From positions 124,001-188,000 of the forward strand of contig NZ_NEHO01000006.1 in NCBI RefSeq assembly GCF_002113375.1: a stretch of 64,000 nt of DNA. The letters are read 5' to 3'. The notes below the pieces were generated by a model that ran no database searches, had not been told where the DNA came from, and worked only from the letters and a program-made list of their open reading frames with translations. This document shows positions 44,144-53,902 of this stretch, in pieces; positions within the stretch are counted from its first letter, which is position 1; every line of letters starts with the position of its first letter. Origin of the DNA: Pseudomonas sp. R37(2017). Its GTDB lineage: Bacteria; Pseudomonadota; Gammaproteobacteria; Pseudomonadales; Pseudomonadaceae. The position numbers and the translations under genes are program-made.

Positions 44144-45075
44144 CGACGTCCTCCGATGAGCTTGCCCAGTTCGGCGCGCAGTTGTTCGTGGGCCTCTGTG
44201 GCCGTGCTGAACATCATCAGCGGCACCTGGCTGCGGCGCAGCAATGTCGCGACGTCCTTGAGCCGGCCGCTGAGAAAATCGCCCAGTGGCTGATGCACCT
44301 GGCGTCGTTCCACCGCCAGCTCCACTTGCAATTGCCCCTGGGTGATCAGCACGCGGCCGTTTTTCGGCAGGTTGAGCGCCAACGGGTCATAGACCTGCAT
44401 GGCGATCACATCGTTATGGGCCGCCAGTTGACGCATCAATTGCAAGGTGCGTTCGCCGGCCCCGGCGAAGTCGCTGACGATACAGATCAAGTGATCGTGA
44501 CCCGCCACGGCCAGGCAGTGTTGCAAGACCTTGTCGAGCTGGTCTTCGCCTTCGGCGTCCGGGTTGGCGGCATTGAGCGCCTGGTTCTGCTGGGCGATGC
44601 GACTGCAAAACGCTTCGATGCGTTTGCGGCTGCGCAGCGGGGCGATGCTGTCTATGCGTTGATCGTTGAATACCAGCCCACCGACGCGGTCGCCGGCGTT
44701 GAACACCATCCACGCCGCCAGGGCGCCGAGTTCGGCGGCAACGGCGGATTTGAAGCTGCGTTGCGAGCCAAAGAACATCGACATGCGCTGGTCAACGAGG
44801 ATCAGCGCCGGGCGGTCGCGCTCCTCGGTGAATGTGCGCACCACCGGCTTGCCGGTGCGCAGGGACGCGCGCCAGTCGAGGTGACGCAAGTCGTCCCCGG
44901 GTTGATAGCGGCGAAGCTCATCGAAATTCAAGCCACGGCCACGCAAACGCGAAGCGTGGTTACCGGCCAGGATGCTGCCCTGGGGCTGACGTGCCAGAAA
45001 ACTCAAGTCATGGGCCTTGAACTCCAGGGCCATCAGTTGCGCCAGAGAGACATACACCAGGCCATCGATGTTCAC
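44140..45075 (-). CDS. DUF58 domain protein (cluster 2)
   Basis: 311 residues beginning MNIDGLVYVSLAQLMALEF. The signature block GRGLNFDELRRYQPGDDLRHLDW and the following LILVDQRMSMFFGSQRSF are clear DUF58 features; about half-identical in layout to the copy at 15269. It has ICIVSDFAGAGE for the VWA-like strand. Overlaps both neighbours by 4 bp. Expected to bridge MoxR and the membrane VWA proteins. Confidence 0.92.
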   Translation of the reverse strand: MNIDGLVYVSLAQLMALEFKAHDLSFLARQPQGSILAGNHASRLRGRGLNFDELRRYQPGDDLRHLDWRASLRTGKPVVRTFTEERDRPALILVDQRMSMFFGSQRSFKSAVAAELGALAAWMVFNAGDRVGGLVFNDQRIDSIAPLRSRKRIEAFCSRIAQQNQALNAANPDAEGEDQLDKVLQHCLAVAGHDHLICIVSDFAGAGERTLQLMRQLAAHNDVIAMQVYDPLALNLPKNGRVLITQGQLQVELAVERRQVHQPLGDFLSGRLKDVATLLRRSQVPLMMFSTATEAHEQLRAELGKLIGGRR

Positions 45076-46052
45076 GCGGGAATCGCCACTTTATCAAGCA
45101 GGCGGTCGAGCACCTGATCGGTGCTCACGCCATCGGCCACCGCGTCGTAGCTCAGTTGCAGGCGATGGCGCAGCACCGGGTGCACCACGGCACGGACGTT
45201 GTCCGGCGAAACGAAATCCTGGCCCTGCAGCCAGGCGTCGGCCCGGGCGCAGCGGTCCAGGCCGATACCGCCGCGGGGGCTGGCGCCAATGCTGATCCAG
45301 CGGCCGAGATCGGCGTCGTAGTCAGCCGGGTGTCGGGTGGCATTGATCAGGTCGACCAGGTAACGGTCGATGGCCGGGGATACGTGCACCGCGCTGACCT
45401 CCCGGCGCGCGGCGAACACCACGTCCTGAGACAATGAAAAGCCCTGCGCCGCTGCGGTCCTGGCGCCAAGCGCCTGTTCTTCTTCGCGCAGCAGGCGCAG
45501 CACCTGGCTTTCGTTGTCCGCACTTGGGTAATCGAGCAGTACTTTCATCAGGAAGCGGTCCATCTGTGCTTCCGGCAGCGGATAGGTGCCTTCCTGTTCA
45601 ATCGGGTTCTGGGTCGCGACCACGATGAACAACTCGGGCAATGCGTGACTATTGCCGGCCACGGTGATCTGGCGTTCTTCCATGGCCTCGAGCAGCGCCG
45701 CCTGGACCTTGGCGGGGGCGCGGTTGATTTCGTCTGCGAGGATCAGGTTGCCGAACAGTGGGCCGGGCTGGAAGCGGATTTCGTTCTTGCCTTCGACCTG
45801 ATGCAGCACCTCGGCACCGGTGATGTCCGATGGCAGCAAGTCCGGGGTGAACTGGATGCGGCTCATCTTCGCCTCCAGGTGTTTGGCCAGTGCCTTGACC
45901 GTGCGGGTCTTGGCCAGGCCGGGCAAGCTTTCGAGCAGCAAATGCCCGTTGGCCAGCAAGCCGACGAGCATCTGCCGGATCACCTGGTCCTGGCCAAGCA
46001 CCGCTTCGGCGATGCTGGCTTGCAGGGCGTTGAGGTCATTGAGTGCGCTCAT
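45072..46052 (-). CDS. MoxR-family AAA+ ATPase (cluster 2)
   Basis: 326 residues starting MSALNDLNALQASIAEAVLG. Walker A is ESLPGLAKTR (with Ser42 where the cluster 1 copy has Gly42 in EGAPGLAKT), Walker [12 protein letters not shown] and the block [20 protein letters not shown]. The altered first glycine of Walker A is worth noting; Lys48 and Thr49 are kept so ATP binding is expected. It starts 8 bp after the MetA-type barrel gene's stop and so belongs to the same transcript. Confidence 0.94.
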   Translation of the reverse strand: MSALNDLNALQASIAEAVLGQDQVIRQMLVGLLANGHLLLESLPGLAKTRTVKALAKHLEAKMSRIQFTPDLLPSDITGAEVLHQVEGKNEIRFQPGPLFGNLILADEINRAPAKVQAALLEAMEERQITVAGNSHALPELFIVVATQNPIEQEGTYPLPEAQMDRFLMKVLLDYPSADNESQVLRLLREEEQALGARTAAAQGFSLSQDVVFAARREVSAVHVSPAIDRYLVDLINATRHPADYDADLGRWISIGASPRGGIGLDRCARADAWLQGQDFVSPDNVRAVVHPVLRHRLQLSYDAVADGVSTDQVLDRLLDKVAIPA

Positions 46053-46060
46053 GGGGTCTC

Positions 46061-47008
46061 CTAGAAAAACGCCAGGGTCATGTCGACACTAAAACCATTG
46101 CCTTCCGGGCGGTTCTTGGTGTCGAACTCCGGCACCCAGCGCGCATTGAAATTGGCTTTTGCGTCGGCGAACTTGCCGGTCCAGCCCACTGTCGGGCCAG
46201 CACCCACGGAACGGCCGCGGAAGCCGCTGTTGGCACCGGACCCCGAGTCATCGGTGAGCTGCTGGATGTAACCGGCGGCGATACCGGCGTTCCAGCCGTT
46301 GCCAAAGCCGTGGGTCCAGAGCGCATCGAGGGTATAGATGTTGCCGTTGCGATAATCGGTGGCGTCGTTCTCGGTGTAGAACTCCAGGCCGCTCGACAGT
46401 GTGAATTCGCCACCCTTGCCATCCAGATGAGTGAACGCCACGGTGGGCATGAAGGTGTAATTGTTCTGCCCGGGGTTGGCCAGGCGATCATCGTTGTAGG
46501 CCCCGGTGGGCACATAGATCGGCAGCGAAAACGAGATGTGGTTGAGTTCGTCGAAGTGGTAGCCGGCGGCAATCGGCGTCACCAGCATGTCGGCGAACTG
46601 GGTGCCTGTGTCGGAGGCGCCCAGGGTCCTGCCGCGAGGGCCGGTGATGTTCGCGGTGATGTCGGTGTACTGCACCGGCACACCGATGGCCGAAGCGTAA
46701 TTCCAGCGACCCTTGCCGGTGTCCCAGACATGGGTGAAGTTGGCCATGGTGTAGGACACTTTCATGTCCAGCCCGGTACTCAGGGCACCCACGATCGGCA
46801 CTTGGGCGCTGCCCTTGAGATCGCCGTCGTACCAGATGCTGGTCAGGGACATGACCCAACCCGGCCCCGGGGGGACGATCCCGGCATTGGAGATCACTTG
46901 CTGGCCGGTAATCGGCCGCCCGACACCACCCTCGGCTGCCAGGACCAACGGGCTACCGCTGACCATGCACAGCGCCAGAAAAGGGCGCACTACGAAAGGC
47001 CTGATCAT
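46061..47008 (-). CDS. Outer-membrane beta-barrel, MetA (phenol degradation) transporter family
   Basis: 315 residues with a signal peptide (about 1-25, SGSPLVLAAEG) and alternating beta strands ending in Phe (MTLAFF), typical of outer-membrane barrels. YVPTGAYNDD, GQNNYTFMPTVAFTHLD and VGAGPTVGWTGKF are the Phenol_MetA_deg (PF13557-type) features: pores for hydrophobic or aromatic compounds. GGAG lies before the ATG at 47008. As the first main gene of the sulfatase/Bat cluster it may let a sulfated or phosphorylated substrate enter. Confidence 0.85.
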   Translation of the reverse strand: MIRPFVVRPFLALCMVSGSPLVLAAEGGVGRPITGQQVISNAGIVPPGPGWVMSLTSIWYDGDLKGSAQVPIVGALSTGLDMKVSYTMANFTHVWDTGKGRWNYASAIGVPVQYTDITANITGPRGRTLGASDTGTQFADMLVTPIAAGYHFDELNHISFSLPIYVPTGAYNDDRLANPGQNNYTFMPTVAFTHLDGKGGEFTLSSGLEFYTENDATDYRNGNIYTLDALWTHGFGNGWNAGIAAGYIQQLTDDSGSGANSGFRGRSVGAGPTVGWTGKFADAKANFNARWVPEFDTKNRPEGNGFSVDMTLAFF

Positions 47009-47225
47009 GTGGCTGACTCCGTTTATTGATGTGAGGTTCGGCTAATGCAAAATGTCGCGGACATTCAATCCGGACGAAGTGGAATGCAGGAAAGGAGGGT
47101 GTGCCGGTTGGAGACTTGGCGGTGGACAGCAGGTTTGACAGGGTGTCGTGGTATGTCCGGATAAAAAGGTCGGGCGCTCGCAGACTCGCCAAAAACAAGG
47201 CGAGACTCTCCGCTTTCTTCAACAT
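46953..47225 (-). CDS. Possible small leader ORF upstream of the MetA-type gene
   Basis: An ATG at 47225 follows GGGGG in the minus strand (strong site) and opens a 90-codon frame beginning MLKKAESLALFLASLRAPDL that overlaps the MetA-type gene start by 56 bp in a different frame. The first 40 residues look protein-like and amphipathic; the rest has unremarkable composition. It could encode a short regulatory or leader peptide for the cluster or be chance. A longer frame starts at 47252. Confidence 0.35.
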   Translation of the reverse strand: MLKKAESLALFLASLRAPDLFIRTYHDTLSNLLSTAKSPTGTPSFPAFHFVRIECPRHFALAEPHINKRSQPHDQAFRSAPFSGAVHGQR

Positions 47226-47336
47226 GATTCCCCCGATTCCCTGGTGGTTCATTGGCTAGTTGGCACTTTATGTAAGGCCGTTACTGCGTAATCCTTTTCC
47301 GATCAAGCATGTAGTACGCGTCTGATGAAGTTAGCA

Positions 47337-47353
47337 GCTAACCTCGGGTTAGC
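47337..47353. promoter_or_regulatory. Perfect 17-bp dyad, candidate operator of the sulfatase/Bat cluster
   Basis: GCTAACCTCGGGTTAGC: seven-base arms are exact complements around TCG. It sits 329 bp upstream of the MetA-type start, in the AT-rich part of the gap, and is distinct from the REP family. No regulator gene adjoins, so the factor is unknown. Confidence 0.5.
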
Positions 47354-47495
47354 CAGTCGAATGAATTAATTCTTTCGTTTTGTGTGCAAGTTCTCGGATT
47401 TTCTGTGTACTGAAAAGTTAATGCCGGTCAGCAGGTTGTCGGCTGCAGCTGCCCTACGGTACGAACACATGTAGCGCAGACAGGCGCAACTCGGA

Positions 47496-47523
47496 TACAG
47501 GAGCGAGCAAGCTCGCTCCTGTA
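47496..47523. repeat. Single REP palindrome after the YCII gene
   Basis: TACAGGAGCGAGCAAGCTCG... is a perfect 28-bp palindrome (13-base arms, AA centre), eight bases after the YCII gene's stop on the minus strand. It may serve as transcript end for that gene. Confidence 0.8.
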
Positions 47524-47530
47524 GGGGGAT

Positions 47531-47956
47531 TCAGTTTTTCTTCGCCTGCTCCCACACCCGTTCTTCCTGCTCGCGCAGTTCCGGGGTGAATTCAGCGCCA
47601 AAGTCTTCCATCTCGAACACCTGGCGAATCTCGATTTCGGCTTCGGTGCCCGGCATCGGGTTGGGGCAACGCTTGACCCATTCGATGGCTTCTTCCCTGG
47701 ATTTCACTTTCCACAACCAGAAGCCGGCGATCAGTTCTTTGGTTTCGATGAAGGGGCCGTCGATGACGGAGCGTTGCTCCCCCGAAAACCTTACACGGGC
47801 GCCTTTGCTGCTGGGGTGCAGGCCTTCGCCGGCAAGCATGACGCCGGCCTTGACCAGTTCTTCGTTGTAGTTGCCCATGGCAGTCAGCAGTTCCTGGCTG
47901 GGCATGACGCCGGCTTCCGAGTCAGCACTGGCCTTGATGATGATCATGAATCGCAT
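47531..47956 (-). CDS. YCII-related (DGPF) domain protein
   Basis: 141 residues from ATG 47956 (MRFMIIIKASADSEAGVMPS), preceded by GGAGAG. The middle carries RSVIDGPFIETKELIAGFWL, the DGPF motif of the YCII family, followed by KSREEAIEWVKRCPNP. These ferredoxin-like-fold proteins often neighbour sigma factors or stress genes and their enzymatic role is unclear. A start at 48034 would add a hydrophobic stretch and is less likely. Convergence with the cluster upstream is not seen; it is in the same direction but behind a REP palindrome. Confidence 0.9.
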   Translation of the reverse strand: MRFMIIIKASADSEAGVMPSQELLTAMGNYNEELVKAGVMLAGEGLHPSSKGARVRFSGEQRSVIDGPFIETKELIAGFWLWKVKSREEAIEWVKRCPNPMPGTEAEIEIRQVFEMEDFGAEFTPELREQEERVWEQAKKN

Positions 47957-48137
47957 GGTGTTCTCTCCGTTGTTATTGAGTGACTCACTGTCTTGTCGAA
48001 TGGCCGCGAGGCAAATCGACAGGGCTGGCAACAAAAACTGTTGTAGATGGCGCCAAGCGTAGATTTTTTTTCGACATCCGCTTCACGCTCCGGTATCTCT
48101 TGCCGGGTTATCTATCGACCCATGGAGTGTGTCCTTC

Positions 48138-48581
48138 GTGCCCATCCTGGAACTCACCACGCTCATCCCCGACCGCACGCCCGAAGAGGTCCTCGACTTC
48201 TGCCTGGAAGGGATCAACTTTCCGAAGATTTTCCCTGAACGCGTTACCCCGCTGGGCGATATCGATCTGCACGATCTGCGGATCGAAGCCGGGCGGCAAT
48301 TCCGCTTTCGCCACTGGATGTTCAACGTGATTCCATCGAACTGGACGGTGGTGATCCGTGAAGTCGGCGAAAGGCATTTCATCGACGAGATGCTCAGCGG
48401 GCCAATGCGCGCCTTTCGTCATGAACATCGGGTAGAGGCGGGAGAGGGCGGTACGCTATATACCGACCGGGTGACGTATTCAGCGATAGGCGGCGCGCCA
48501 CTGGAGTGGTTGCTGGTCGATGGCTACATGCGACGGATTTTCCAGGCGCGGCACCGGAATATGCTGCAACTGCTTGGCTAG
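48138..48581 (+). CDS. SRPBCC/START-like ligand-binding family protein
   Basis: 147 residues if started at GTG 48138 (V/MPILELTTLIPDRTP); GTG at 48129 would add three residues. GGAG at 48124-48127 favours the later codon. The pattern EEVLDFCLEGINFPKIFPERV, then a curved beta sheet (FRFRHWMFNVIPSNWTVVI), and the C-terminal long helix LLVDGYMRRIFQARHRNML match the SRPBCC/polyketide-cyclase-like helix-grip fold, which binds hydrophobic ligands. Function unknown. It diverges from the YCII gene; no close partner is apparent. Confidence 0.72.
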   Translation: MPILELTTLIPDRTPEEVLDFCLEGINFPKIFPERVTPLGDIDLHDLRIEAGRQFRFRHWMFNVIPSNWTVVIREVGERHFIDEMLSGPMRAFRHEHRVEAGEGGTLYTDRVTYSAIGGAPLEWLLVDGYMRRIFQARHRNMLQLLG

Positions 48582-48590
48582 CGCGAGGCC

Positions 48591-48680
48591 TTGTGGGCGA
48601 GTCTGCTCGCAATGGCGTCAGATCAGTCCCCGGGATGTTGAATGACATTGCGCTATCGCGAGCAGGCTCGCTCCTACAGG
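48591..48680. repeat. REP pair before tpx, spacer related to the DUF4381 BIME
   Basis: TTGTGGGCGAGTCTGCTCGC (about 48591) and GCGAGCAGGCTCGCTCCTACA (to 48679) flank GATCAGTCCCCGGGATGTTG. The spacer is similar to that inside the DUF4381 gene (GATCAGTCGACATGGATGTTG), so both derive from one BIME subtype. Confidence 0.8.
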
Positions 48681-48815
48681 AGTAAGGGGGGTTGTATCCA
48701 GTTTTGTGCGCTCATACATGACAATTTATGTTTGACCGTAGGTCGTCGGACAATTTCGTGGTTAACTTCGGCCTCCTCAAAATTCTCCACCACAACGTTC
48801 AGAAGGACTCCGTTC

Positions 48816-49316
48816 ATGGCTCAAGTCACTCTCAAAGGCAACCCGGTTCAAGTCAACGGTCAACTGCCTCAAGCCGGTTCCAAGGCGCCAGCCTTTTCCC
48901 TGGTTGCCGGCGATCTGTCCGACGTCACCCTGGCGAACTTCGCCGGCAAGCGCAAAGTGCTGAACATCTTCCCAAGCATCGATACCCCGACCTGCGCCAC
49001 CTCCGTGCGCCAGTTCAACGCCAAGGCCGGCAGCGTCGACAACACTGTCGTGCTGTGCATCTCCGCTGACCTGCCGTTCGCCCAGGCGCGTTTCTGCGGC
49101 GCCGAAGGCCTGGAAAACGTCAAGAACCTGTCGACCCTGCGCGGTGCCGAGTTCATCCAGAACTACGGCGTCGCCATCGCCGAAGGCCCGTTGAAAGGCC
49201 TGACCGCCCGTGCCGTGGTGGTACTGGACGAGAACGACAACGTGCTGCACAGCGAACTGGTTGGCGAAATCGCCGACGAACCGAACTACGACGCGGCGCT
49301 TGCTGTTCTGAAATAA
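48816..49316 (+). CDS. tpx: Thiol peroxidase (2-Cys peroxiredoxin)
   Basis: 166 residues, start [15 protein letters not shown] after AGAAGGA. The peroxidatic cysteine is in [15 protein letters not shown] and the resolving cysteine in [12 protein letters not shown], the Tpx pattern. It reduces lipid and other hydroperoxides using thioredoxin, mainly in the periplasm or cytosol of Pseudomonas. Monocistronic, with a terminator following. Codon use suggests high expression. Confidence 0.97.
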   Translation: MAQVTLKGNPVQVNGQLPQAGSKAPAFSLVAGDLSDVTLANFAGKRKVLNIFPSIDTPTCATSVRQFNAKAGSVDNTVVLCISADLPFAQARFCGAEGLENVKNLSTLRGAEFIQNYGVAIAEGPLKGLTARAVVVLDENDNVLHSELVGEIADEPNYDAALAVLK

Positions 49317-49333
49317 GCCTGGCTTTACACTTA

Positions 49334-49364
49334 TTAACGGCCTGGCCCTGTCCAGGCCGTTTTC
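49334..49364 (+). terminator. Rho-independent terminator of tpx
   Basis: Stem AACGGCCTGG (49336-49345) / CCAGGCCGTT (about 49352-49361) with a short loop CCCTGT, followed by TTTT. It lies 20 bp after the tpx stop. Confidence 0.85.
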
Positions 49365-49492
49365 ATTTGTGTTTCAGTGCCTTGGATAAATCTCCTGCTA
49401 CGTAAGCCAAAGGTAAATTGCCGGTAAAGGCGCTTTGCTTAAGACACGCCAGTGCTTATCGTTCAGCCTCATGTAAAAAGCCCACGCGCCCA

Positions 49493-50809
49493 ATGGTTGA
49501 TCACTCAATGCAATCCTCCGCTTCCCGTAGTCCTCGTCGCTGGCTGTTCGGCCTGCTTGTCCTGCTGGTCATCGCCGCCCTGTGCTGGAAATTCTGGCCC
49601 GGCGGCGCTGCACCCAAAGAGGCCGCGGGGCAAAAAGCCGTTGCCGGGCATACCGGCCGATCGGGGGGGATGCGTCCGGGTTTCGGTGGCGCGTCCGGTC
49701 CGGTGCCGGTGCGAGTGGCGCCGGCGGTCACCGGTGACTTCCCGCTGTATTTCAAGGCGTTGGGCACGGTAACGGCGCTGAACACCATCAATGTCCGCAG
49801 CCGTGTCGGCGGTGAGCTGATCAAGATCCATTTCGATGAAGGGCAGATGGTCAAGGCTGGCGACCTGCTGGCCGAAATCGATCCGCGTCCTTACCAGAAT
49901 GCCTTGCTTCAGGCTGAAGGCACCTTGCTGCAGAATCAGGCGCAGCTGAAAAACGCCCAGGTCGACGTCGAGCGCTATCGCGGTCTGTACCGCGAAGACA
50001 GCATTGCCAAACAGACCCTGGACACCGCCGAAGCGCTGGTCGGTCAATTCCAGGGCACGGTCAAGACCAATCAGGCGGCGGTCAACGATGCCAGACTCAA
50101 CCTTGAGTTCACCAAGATCCGCGCGCCGATCACCGGTCGCGTCGGCCTGCGCCAATTGGATGTCGGCAACCTGGTAGCGGCCAACGACACGACGGCACTG
50201 GCGATCATCACCCAGACCCAACCGATCAGCGTGGCGTTCACCCTGCCGGAAAACAGCCTCGACACCGTGCTCGCCCGTTATCGCAGCGGTGCCACATTGC
50301 TGGCCGAAGCCTGGGATCGTGGTGACACCAGACTCCAGGCCACCGGTGTATTGCAAAGCCTGGACAACCAGATCGACGTCACTACCGGCACCCTGAAATT
50401 CAAGGCCCGTTACGAGAACCGCGATCAGTCGCTGTTCCCCAACCAGTTCGTCAATGTGCGCCTGCTGGCCGACACCCTCAAAGGCGTGGTGCTCGCGCCT
50501 TCCGCCGCGATCCAGTTCGGCACCAACGGCACGTTCGTCTATGCCATGGACGGTGACAAGAAAGTCAGGATCCGTCAGTTGAAAGTCGGCGCCAGCGATG
50601 GTCTGAACACTGTGGTCACCGAGGGTCTGTCGGCGGGTGAACGGGTTGTCCTGGAAGGCACCGATCGCCTGAAGGACGGCAGTGACGTGGAGGTGGTCAA
50701 CGACAGCCAGGACGTGCCCACCACGCCGACCGAACACCTGCAGGGCAAGTCGGCGGCCAACGCGGCAGAGCCTGCGACCACTGGCAAGGCGAAAAAGGGC
50801 GGCGCATGA
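49493..50809 (+). CDS. muxA: RND efflux periplasmic adaptor, MuxA/MdtA type
   Basis: 438 residues if the start is ATG 49493 ([12 protein letters not shown]); ATG 49508 (MQSSASR) is the other possibility. A membrane anchor (about 15-33, [16 protein letters not shown]) precedes a Gly/Ala linker and the adaptor core: the lipoyl half ITFDEGQ-type (here [20 protein letters not shown]), the alpha-hairpin [20 protein letters not shown] and the barrel [16 protein letters not shown]. It links MuxBC pumps to OpmB. Stop overlaps muxB's start by 4 bp. In P. aeruginosa this pump exports aztreonam, macrolides and novobiocin. Confidence 0.93.
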   Translation: MVDHSMQSSASRSPRRWLFGLLVLLVIAALCWKFWPGGAAPKEAAGQKAVAGHTGRSGGMRPGFGGASGPVPVRVAPAVTGDFPLYFKALGTVTALNTINVRSRVGGELIKIHFDEGQMVKAGDLLAEIDPRPYQNALLQAEGTLLQNQAQLKNAQVDVERYRGLYREDSIAKQTLDTAEALVGQFQGTVKTNQAAVNDARLNLEFTKIRAPITGRVGLRQLDVGNLVAANDTTALAIITQTQPISVAFTLPENSLDTVLARYRSGATLLAEAWDRGDTRLQATGVLQSLDNQIDVTTGTLKFKARYENRDQSLFPNQFVNVRLLADTLKGVVLAPSAAIQFGTNGTFVYAMDGDKKVRIRQLKVGASDGLNTVVTEGLSAGERVVLEGTDRLKDGSDVEVVNDSQDVPTTPTEHLQGKSAANAAEPATTGKAKKGGA

Positions 50810-53800
50810 ATCTCTCGCGGCTGTTCATCCTTCGCCCTGTAGCCACCACGCTGAGCATGCTGGCCATTATTCTGGCCGGTGTGATCGCCTATCGGTTGCT
50901 GCCGGTTTCGGCGCTGCCTCAGGTCGATTACCCGACCATTCGCGTCATGACCCTGTATCCCGGCGCCAGCCCGGATGTCATGACCAGTGCGGTGACCGCA
51001 CCGCTGGAGCGACAATTCGGGCAAATGCCCGGCCTGACGCAAATGGCTTCCACCAGTTCCGGCGGTGCGTCGGTGCTGACCCTGCGCTTCAGCCTCGACA
51101 TCAACATGGACGTGGCCGAGCAACAGGTGCAGGCGGCGATCAATGCCGCGACCAACCTGTTGCCCAAGGACCTGCCGGCACCGCCGGTGTACAACAAGGT
51201 CAACCCGGCAGACACGCCGGTGCTGACCCTGGCCATCACCTCCAGGACCATGCTGCTGCCCAAGCTCAACGATCTGGTCGATACGCGCATGGCGCAGAAA
51301 ATCGCCCAGATCAGCGGTGTGGGCATGGTCAGCATCGCCGGCGGTCAACGCCAGGCCGTGCGGATCAAGGTCAACCCCGAGGCCCTGGCGGCCAATGGCT
51401 TGAACCTGTCGGATGTGCGCACGCTGATCAGCGCCTCCAACGTCAACCAGCCCAAGGGCAACTTCGACGGCCCGACCCGGGTCTCGATGCTCGATGCCAA
51501 CGATCAACTGACCTCGCCCAAGGACTACGCCAACCTGATCCTCGCCTACGCCAATGGCGCGCCGTTGCGGCTCAAGGACGTGGCGGAAATCGTCGACGGC
51601 GCCGAGAACGAGCGACTCGCGGCGTGGGCCAACGAGAACCAGGCCGTGCTGCTGAACATCCAGCGTCAGCCGGGTGCCAACGTGATCGAGGTGGTGGACC
51701 GGATCAAGGCCCTGTTGCCGAGCATTACCGACAACCTGCCGGCTGGCCTCGACGTGGTGGTGCTGACCGACCGCACCCAGACCATTCGCGCCTCGGTCAA
51801 GGACGTGCAGCATGAATTGCTGATCGCCATCGCCCTGGTGGTCATGGTCACCTTCCTGTTCCTGCGTCGCGCCAGCGCCACGATCATCCCTTCGGTGGCT
51901 GTGCCGCTGTCGCTGATCGGTACGTTCGGCGTGATGTACCTGGCCGGGTTCTCGGTCAACAACCTGACCCTGATGGCCCTGACCATCGCCACCGGTTTCG
52001 TGGTGGACGATGCGATCGTCATGCTGGAGAACATCGCGCGCTTCATCGAGGAGGGTGACAGCCCGTTGAACGCGGCGCTCAAGGGCGCCAAACAGATCGG
52101 TTTCACCCTGATTTCCCTGACGCTGTCGTTGATCGCGGTGCTGATCCCGCTGCTGTTCATGGCGGACGTGGTCGGGCGCCTGTTCCGCGAGTTCGCCATT
52201 ACCCTGGCAGTAGCGATCCTGATTTCCCTGGTCGTTTCCCTGACCCTGACGCCGATGATGTGCGCGCGGTTGCTCAAGCGTGAACCCAAGGAAGCAGAGC
52301 AGGGCCGTTTCTACCGCGCCAGCGGTGCATTCATCGACTGGATGATTGCCGCCTACGGGCGCAAGTTGCAGTGGGTGCTCAAGCACCAGCCACTGACCCT
52401 GATGGTGGCTATCGGTACTCTGGCACTGACGGTGTTCCTGTACATGGTGGTGCCCAAGGGCTTCTTCCCGGTGCAGGACACCGGCGTCATCCAGGGCATT
52501 TCCGAAGCGCCGCAATCGATTTCCTTCGCCGCCATGAGCGAGCGCCAGCAGGAGCTGGCCAAGGTCATCCTGGCCGACCCGGCCGTCGAGAGCCTGTCTT
52601 CCTACATTGGCGTGGATGGCGACAACTCGACCCTCAACAGTGGTCGCTTGCTGATCAACCTCAAGTCTCACCACGACCGTGACCTGAGCGCTGCGCAAGT
52701 GATCGCTCGCCTGCAACCGGAACTGGACAAACTGGTCGGCATCCGCCTGTTCATGCAGCCGGTACAGGATTTGACCATTGAAGACCGGGTCAGCCGTACG
52801 CAGTACCAGTTCAGCATGTCCTCGCCGGACGCGGAGCTGCTGAGCCTGTGGAGCGGGCGGCTGGTCGAGGCCTTGGCCGACCGACCGGAATTGACTGACG
52901 TTGCCAGCGATTTGCAGGACAAGGGCTTGCAGGTCTACCTGGTGATCGACCGCGATGCAGCGTCGCGGGTCGGTGTATCGGTGTCGAACATCACCGATGC
53001 CCTGTACGACGCCTTTGGTCAGCGGCAGATCTCCACGATCTACACCCAGGCGAGTCAGTACCGCGTGGTGCTGCAATCGCAGTCCGGCGAGAAGATCGGC
53101 CCGCAGGCGCTGGAGCAGATTCACGTCAAGACCACCGATGGCGGGCAGGTACGCTTGTCCAGCCTGGCGCATATGGAGGAACGCCAGGCACAACTGGCGA
53201 TCACCCATATCGGTCAGTTCCCTGCGGTGATGATGTCCTTCAACCTGGCACCCGGCGTCGCGCTTGGGCACGCGGTGCAGATTATCGAGCAGGTGCAGAA
53301 GGACATCGGCATGCCGATTGGCGTGCAGACCCAGTTCCAGGGCGCGGCCGAGGCCTTCCAGGCTTCGCTGTCGAGCACCTTGCTGCTGATTCTGGCGGCG
53401 GTGGTGACCATGTATATCGTGCTGGGCGTACTCTACGAGAGCTACATCCATCCGATCACCATTCTGTCCACCTTGCCTTCGGCGGCGGTCGGCGCCTTGC
53501 TGGCGTTGATCCTGAGCGGCAATGACCTGGGCATGATCGCGATCATCGGCATCATCCTGCTGATCGGTATCGTGAAGAAAAACGCGATCATGATGATCGA
53601 CTTCGCCCTCGACGCCGAACGCAATCAAGGCATGGACCCGCAAACGGCGATCTATCAAGCCGCATTGCTGCGTTTCCGGCCGATCCTGATGACCACCCTG
53701 GCGGCGTTGTTCGGTGCCGTGCCGTTGATGCTCGCCACCGGTTCCGGCGCAGAGCTGCGCCAGCCGCTGGGCCTGGTGATGGTCGGTGGCCTGTTGCTCA

Positions 53801-53901
53801 GTCAGATTCTGACGCTGTTTACCACGCCGGTGATCTACCTGTATTTCGATCGGTTGGGACGCCGCTTTGGCAAGACTGGCTCGAAAGAGGTGGTGGTATG
53901 A
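50806..53901 (+). CDS. muxB: RND efflux pump subunit, MuxB/MdtB type
   Basis: 1031 residues, HAE1-type RND transporter: 12 transmembrane helices with periplasmic loops, charged residues in TM4 ([14 protein letters not shown]) and the repeat [20 protein letters not shown]. It starts [19 protein letters not shown], the usual N-terminal helix signature. One of a pair of RND subunits that form a mixed trimer (MuxB with MuxC) as for MdtBC in E. coli. The start overlaps muxA; a repeat separates it from muxC. Confidence 0.95.
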   Translation: MNLSRLFILRPVATTLSMLAIILAGVIAYRLLPVSALPQVDYPTIRVMTLYPGASPDVMTSAVTAPLERQFGQMPGLTQMASTSSGGASVLTLRFSLDINMDVAEQQVQAAINAATNLLPKDLPAPPVYNKVNPADTPVLTLAITSRTMLLPKLNDLVDTRMAQKIAQISGVGMVSIAGGQRQAVRIKVNPEALAANGLNLSDVRTLISASNVNQPKGNFDGPTRVSMLDANDQLTSPKDYANLILAYANGAPLRLKDVAEIVDGAENERLAAWANENQAVLLNIQRQPGANVIEVVDRIKALLPSITDNLPAGLDVVVLTDRTQTIRASVKDVQHELLIAIALVVMVTFLFLRRASATIIPSVAVPLSLIGTFGVMYLAGFSVNNLTLMALTIATGFVVDDAIVMLENIARFIEEGDSPLNAALKGAKQIGFTLISLTLSLIAVLIPLLFMADVVGRLFREFAITLAVAILISLVVSLTLTPMMCARLLKREPKEAEQGRFYRASGAFIDWMIAAYGRKLQWVLKHQPLTLMVAIGTLALTVFLYMVVPKGFFPVQDTGVIQGISEAPQSISFAAMSERQQELAKVILADPAVESLSSYIGVDGDNSTLNSGRLLINLKSHHDRDLSAAQVIARLQPELDKLVGIRLFMQPVQDLTIEDRVSRTQYQFSMSSPDAELLSLWSGRLVEALADRPELTDVASDLQDKGLQVYLVIDRDAASRVGVSVSNITDALYDAFGQRQISTIYTQASQYRVVLQSQSGEKIGPQALEQIHVKTTDGGQVRLSSLAHMEERQAQLAITHIGQFPAVMMSFNLAPGVALGHAVQIIEQVQKDIGMPIGVQTQFQGAAEAFQASLSSTLLLILAAVVTMYIVLGVLYESYIHPITILSTLPSAAVGALLALILSGNDLGMIAIIGIILLIGIVKKNAIMMIDFALDAERNQGMDPQTAIYQAALLRFRPILMTTLAALFGAVPLMLATGSGAELRQPLGLVMVGGLLLSQILTLFTTPVIYLYFDRLGRRFGKTGSKEVVV

Positions 53902-53902
53902 C

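Larger units (their letters stand above)
47009..47530. other. Promoter-bearing gap upstream of the sulfatase/Bat cluster
   Basis: The 522-bp gap between the MetA-type gene and the YCII gene (both minus strand) contains the possible leader ORF, a 17-bp dyad (47337-47353), a lower-GC stretch from about 47260 to 47430 and the REP palindrome at 47496. No other gene is visible. It is the natural place for the cluster's promoter, though no sigma-70 or sigma-54 site is convincing by eye. Confidence 0.55.

Noticed and set aside
47265..47281. TTGGCAC sequence upstream of the sulfatase cluster, looks like a sigma-54 -24 box
   Set aside because: The -12 part (TTGC) is missing at proper spacing and the orientation points away from the cluster.
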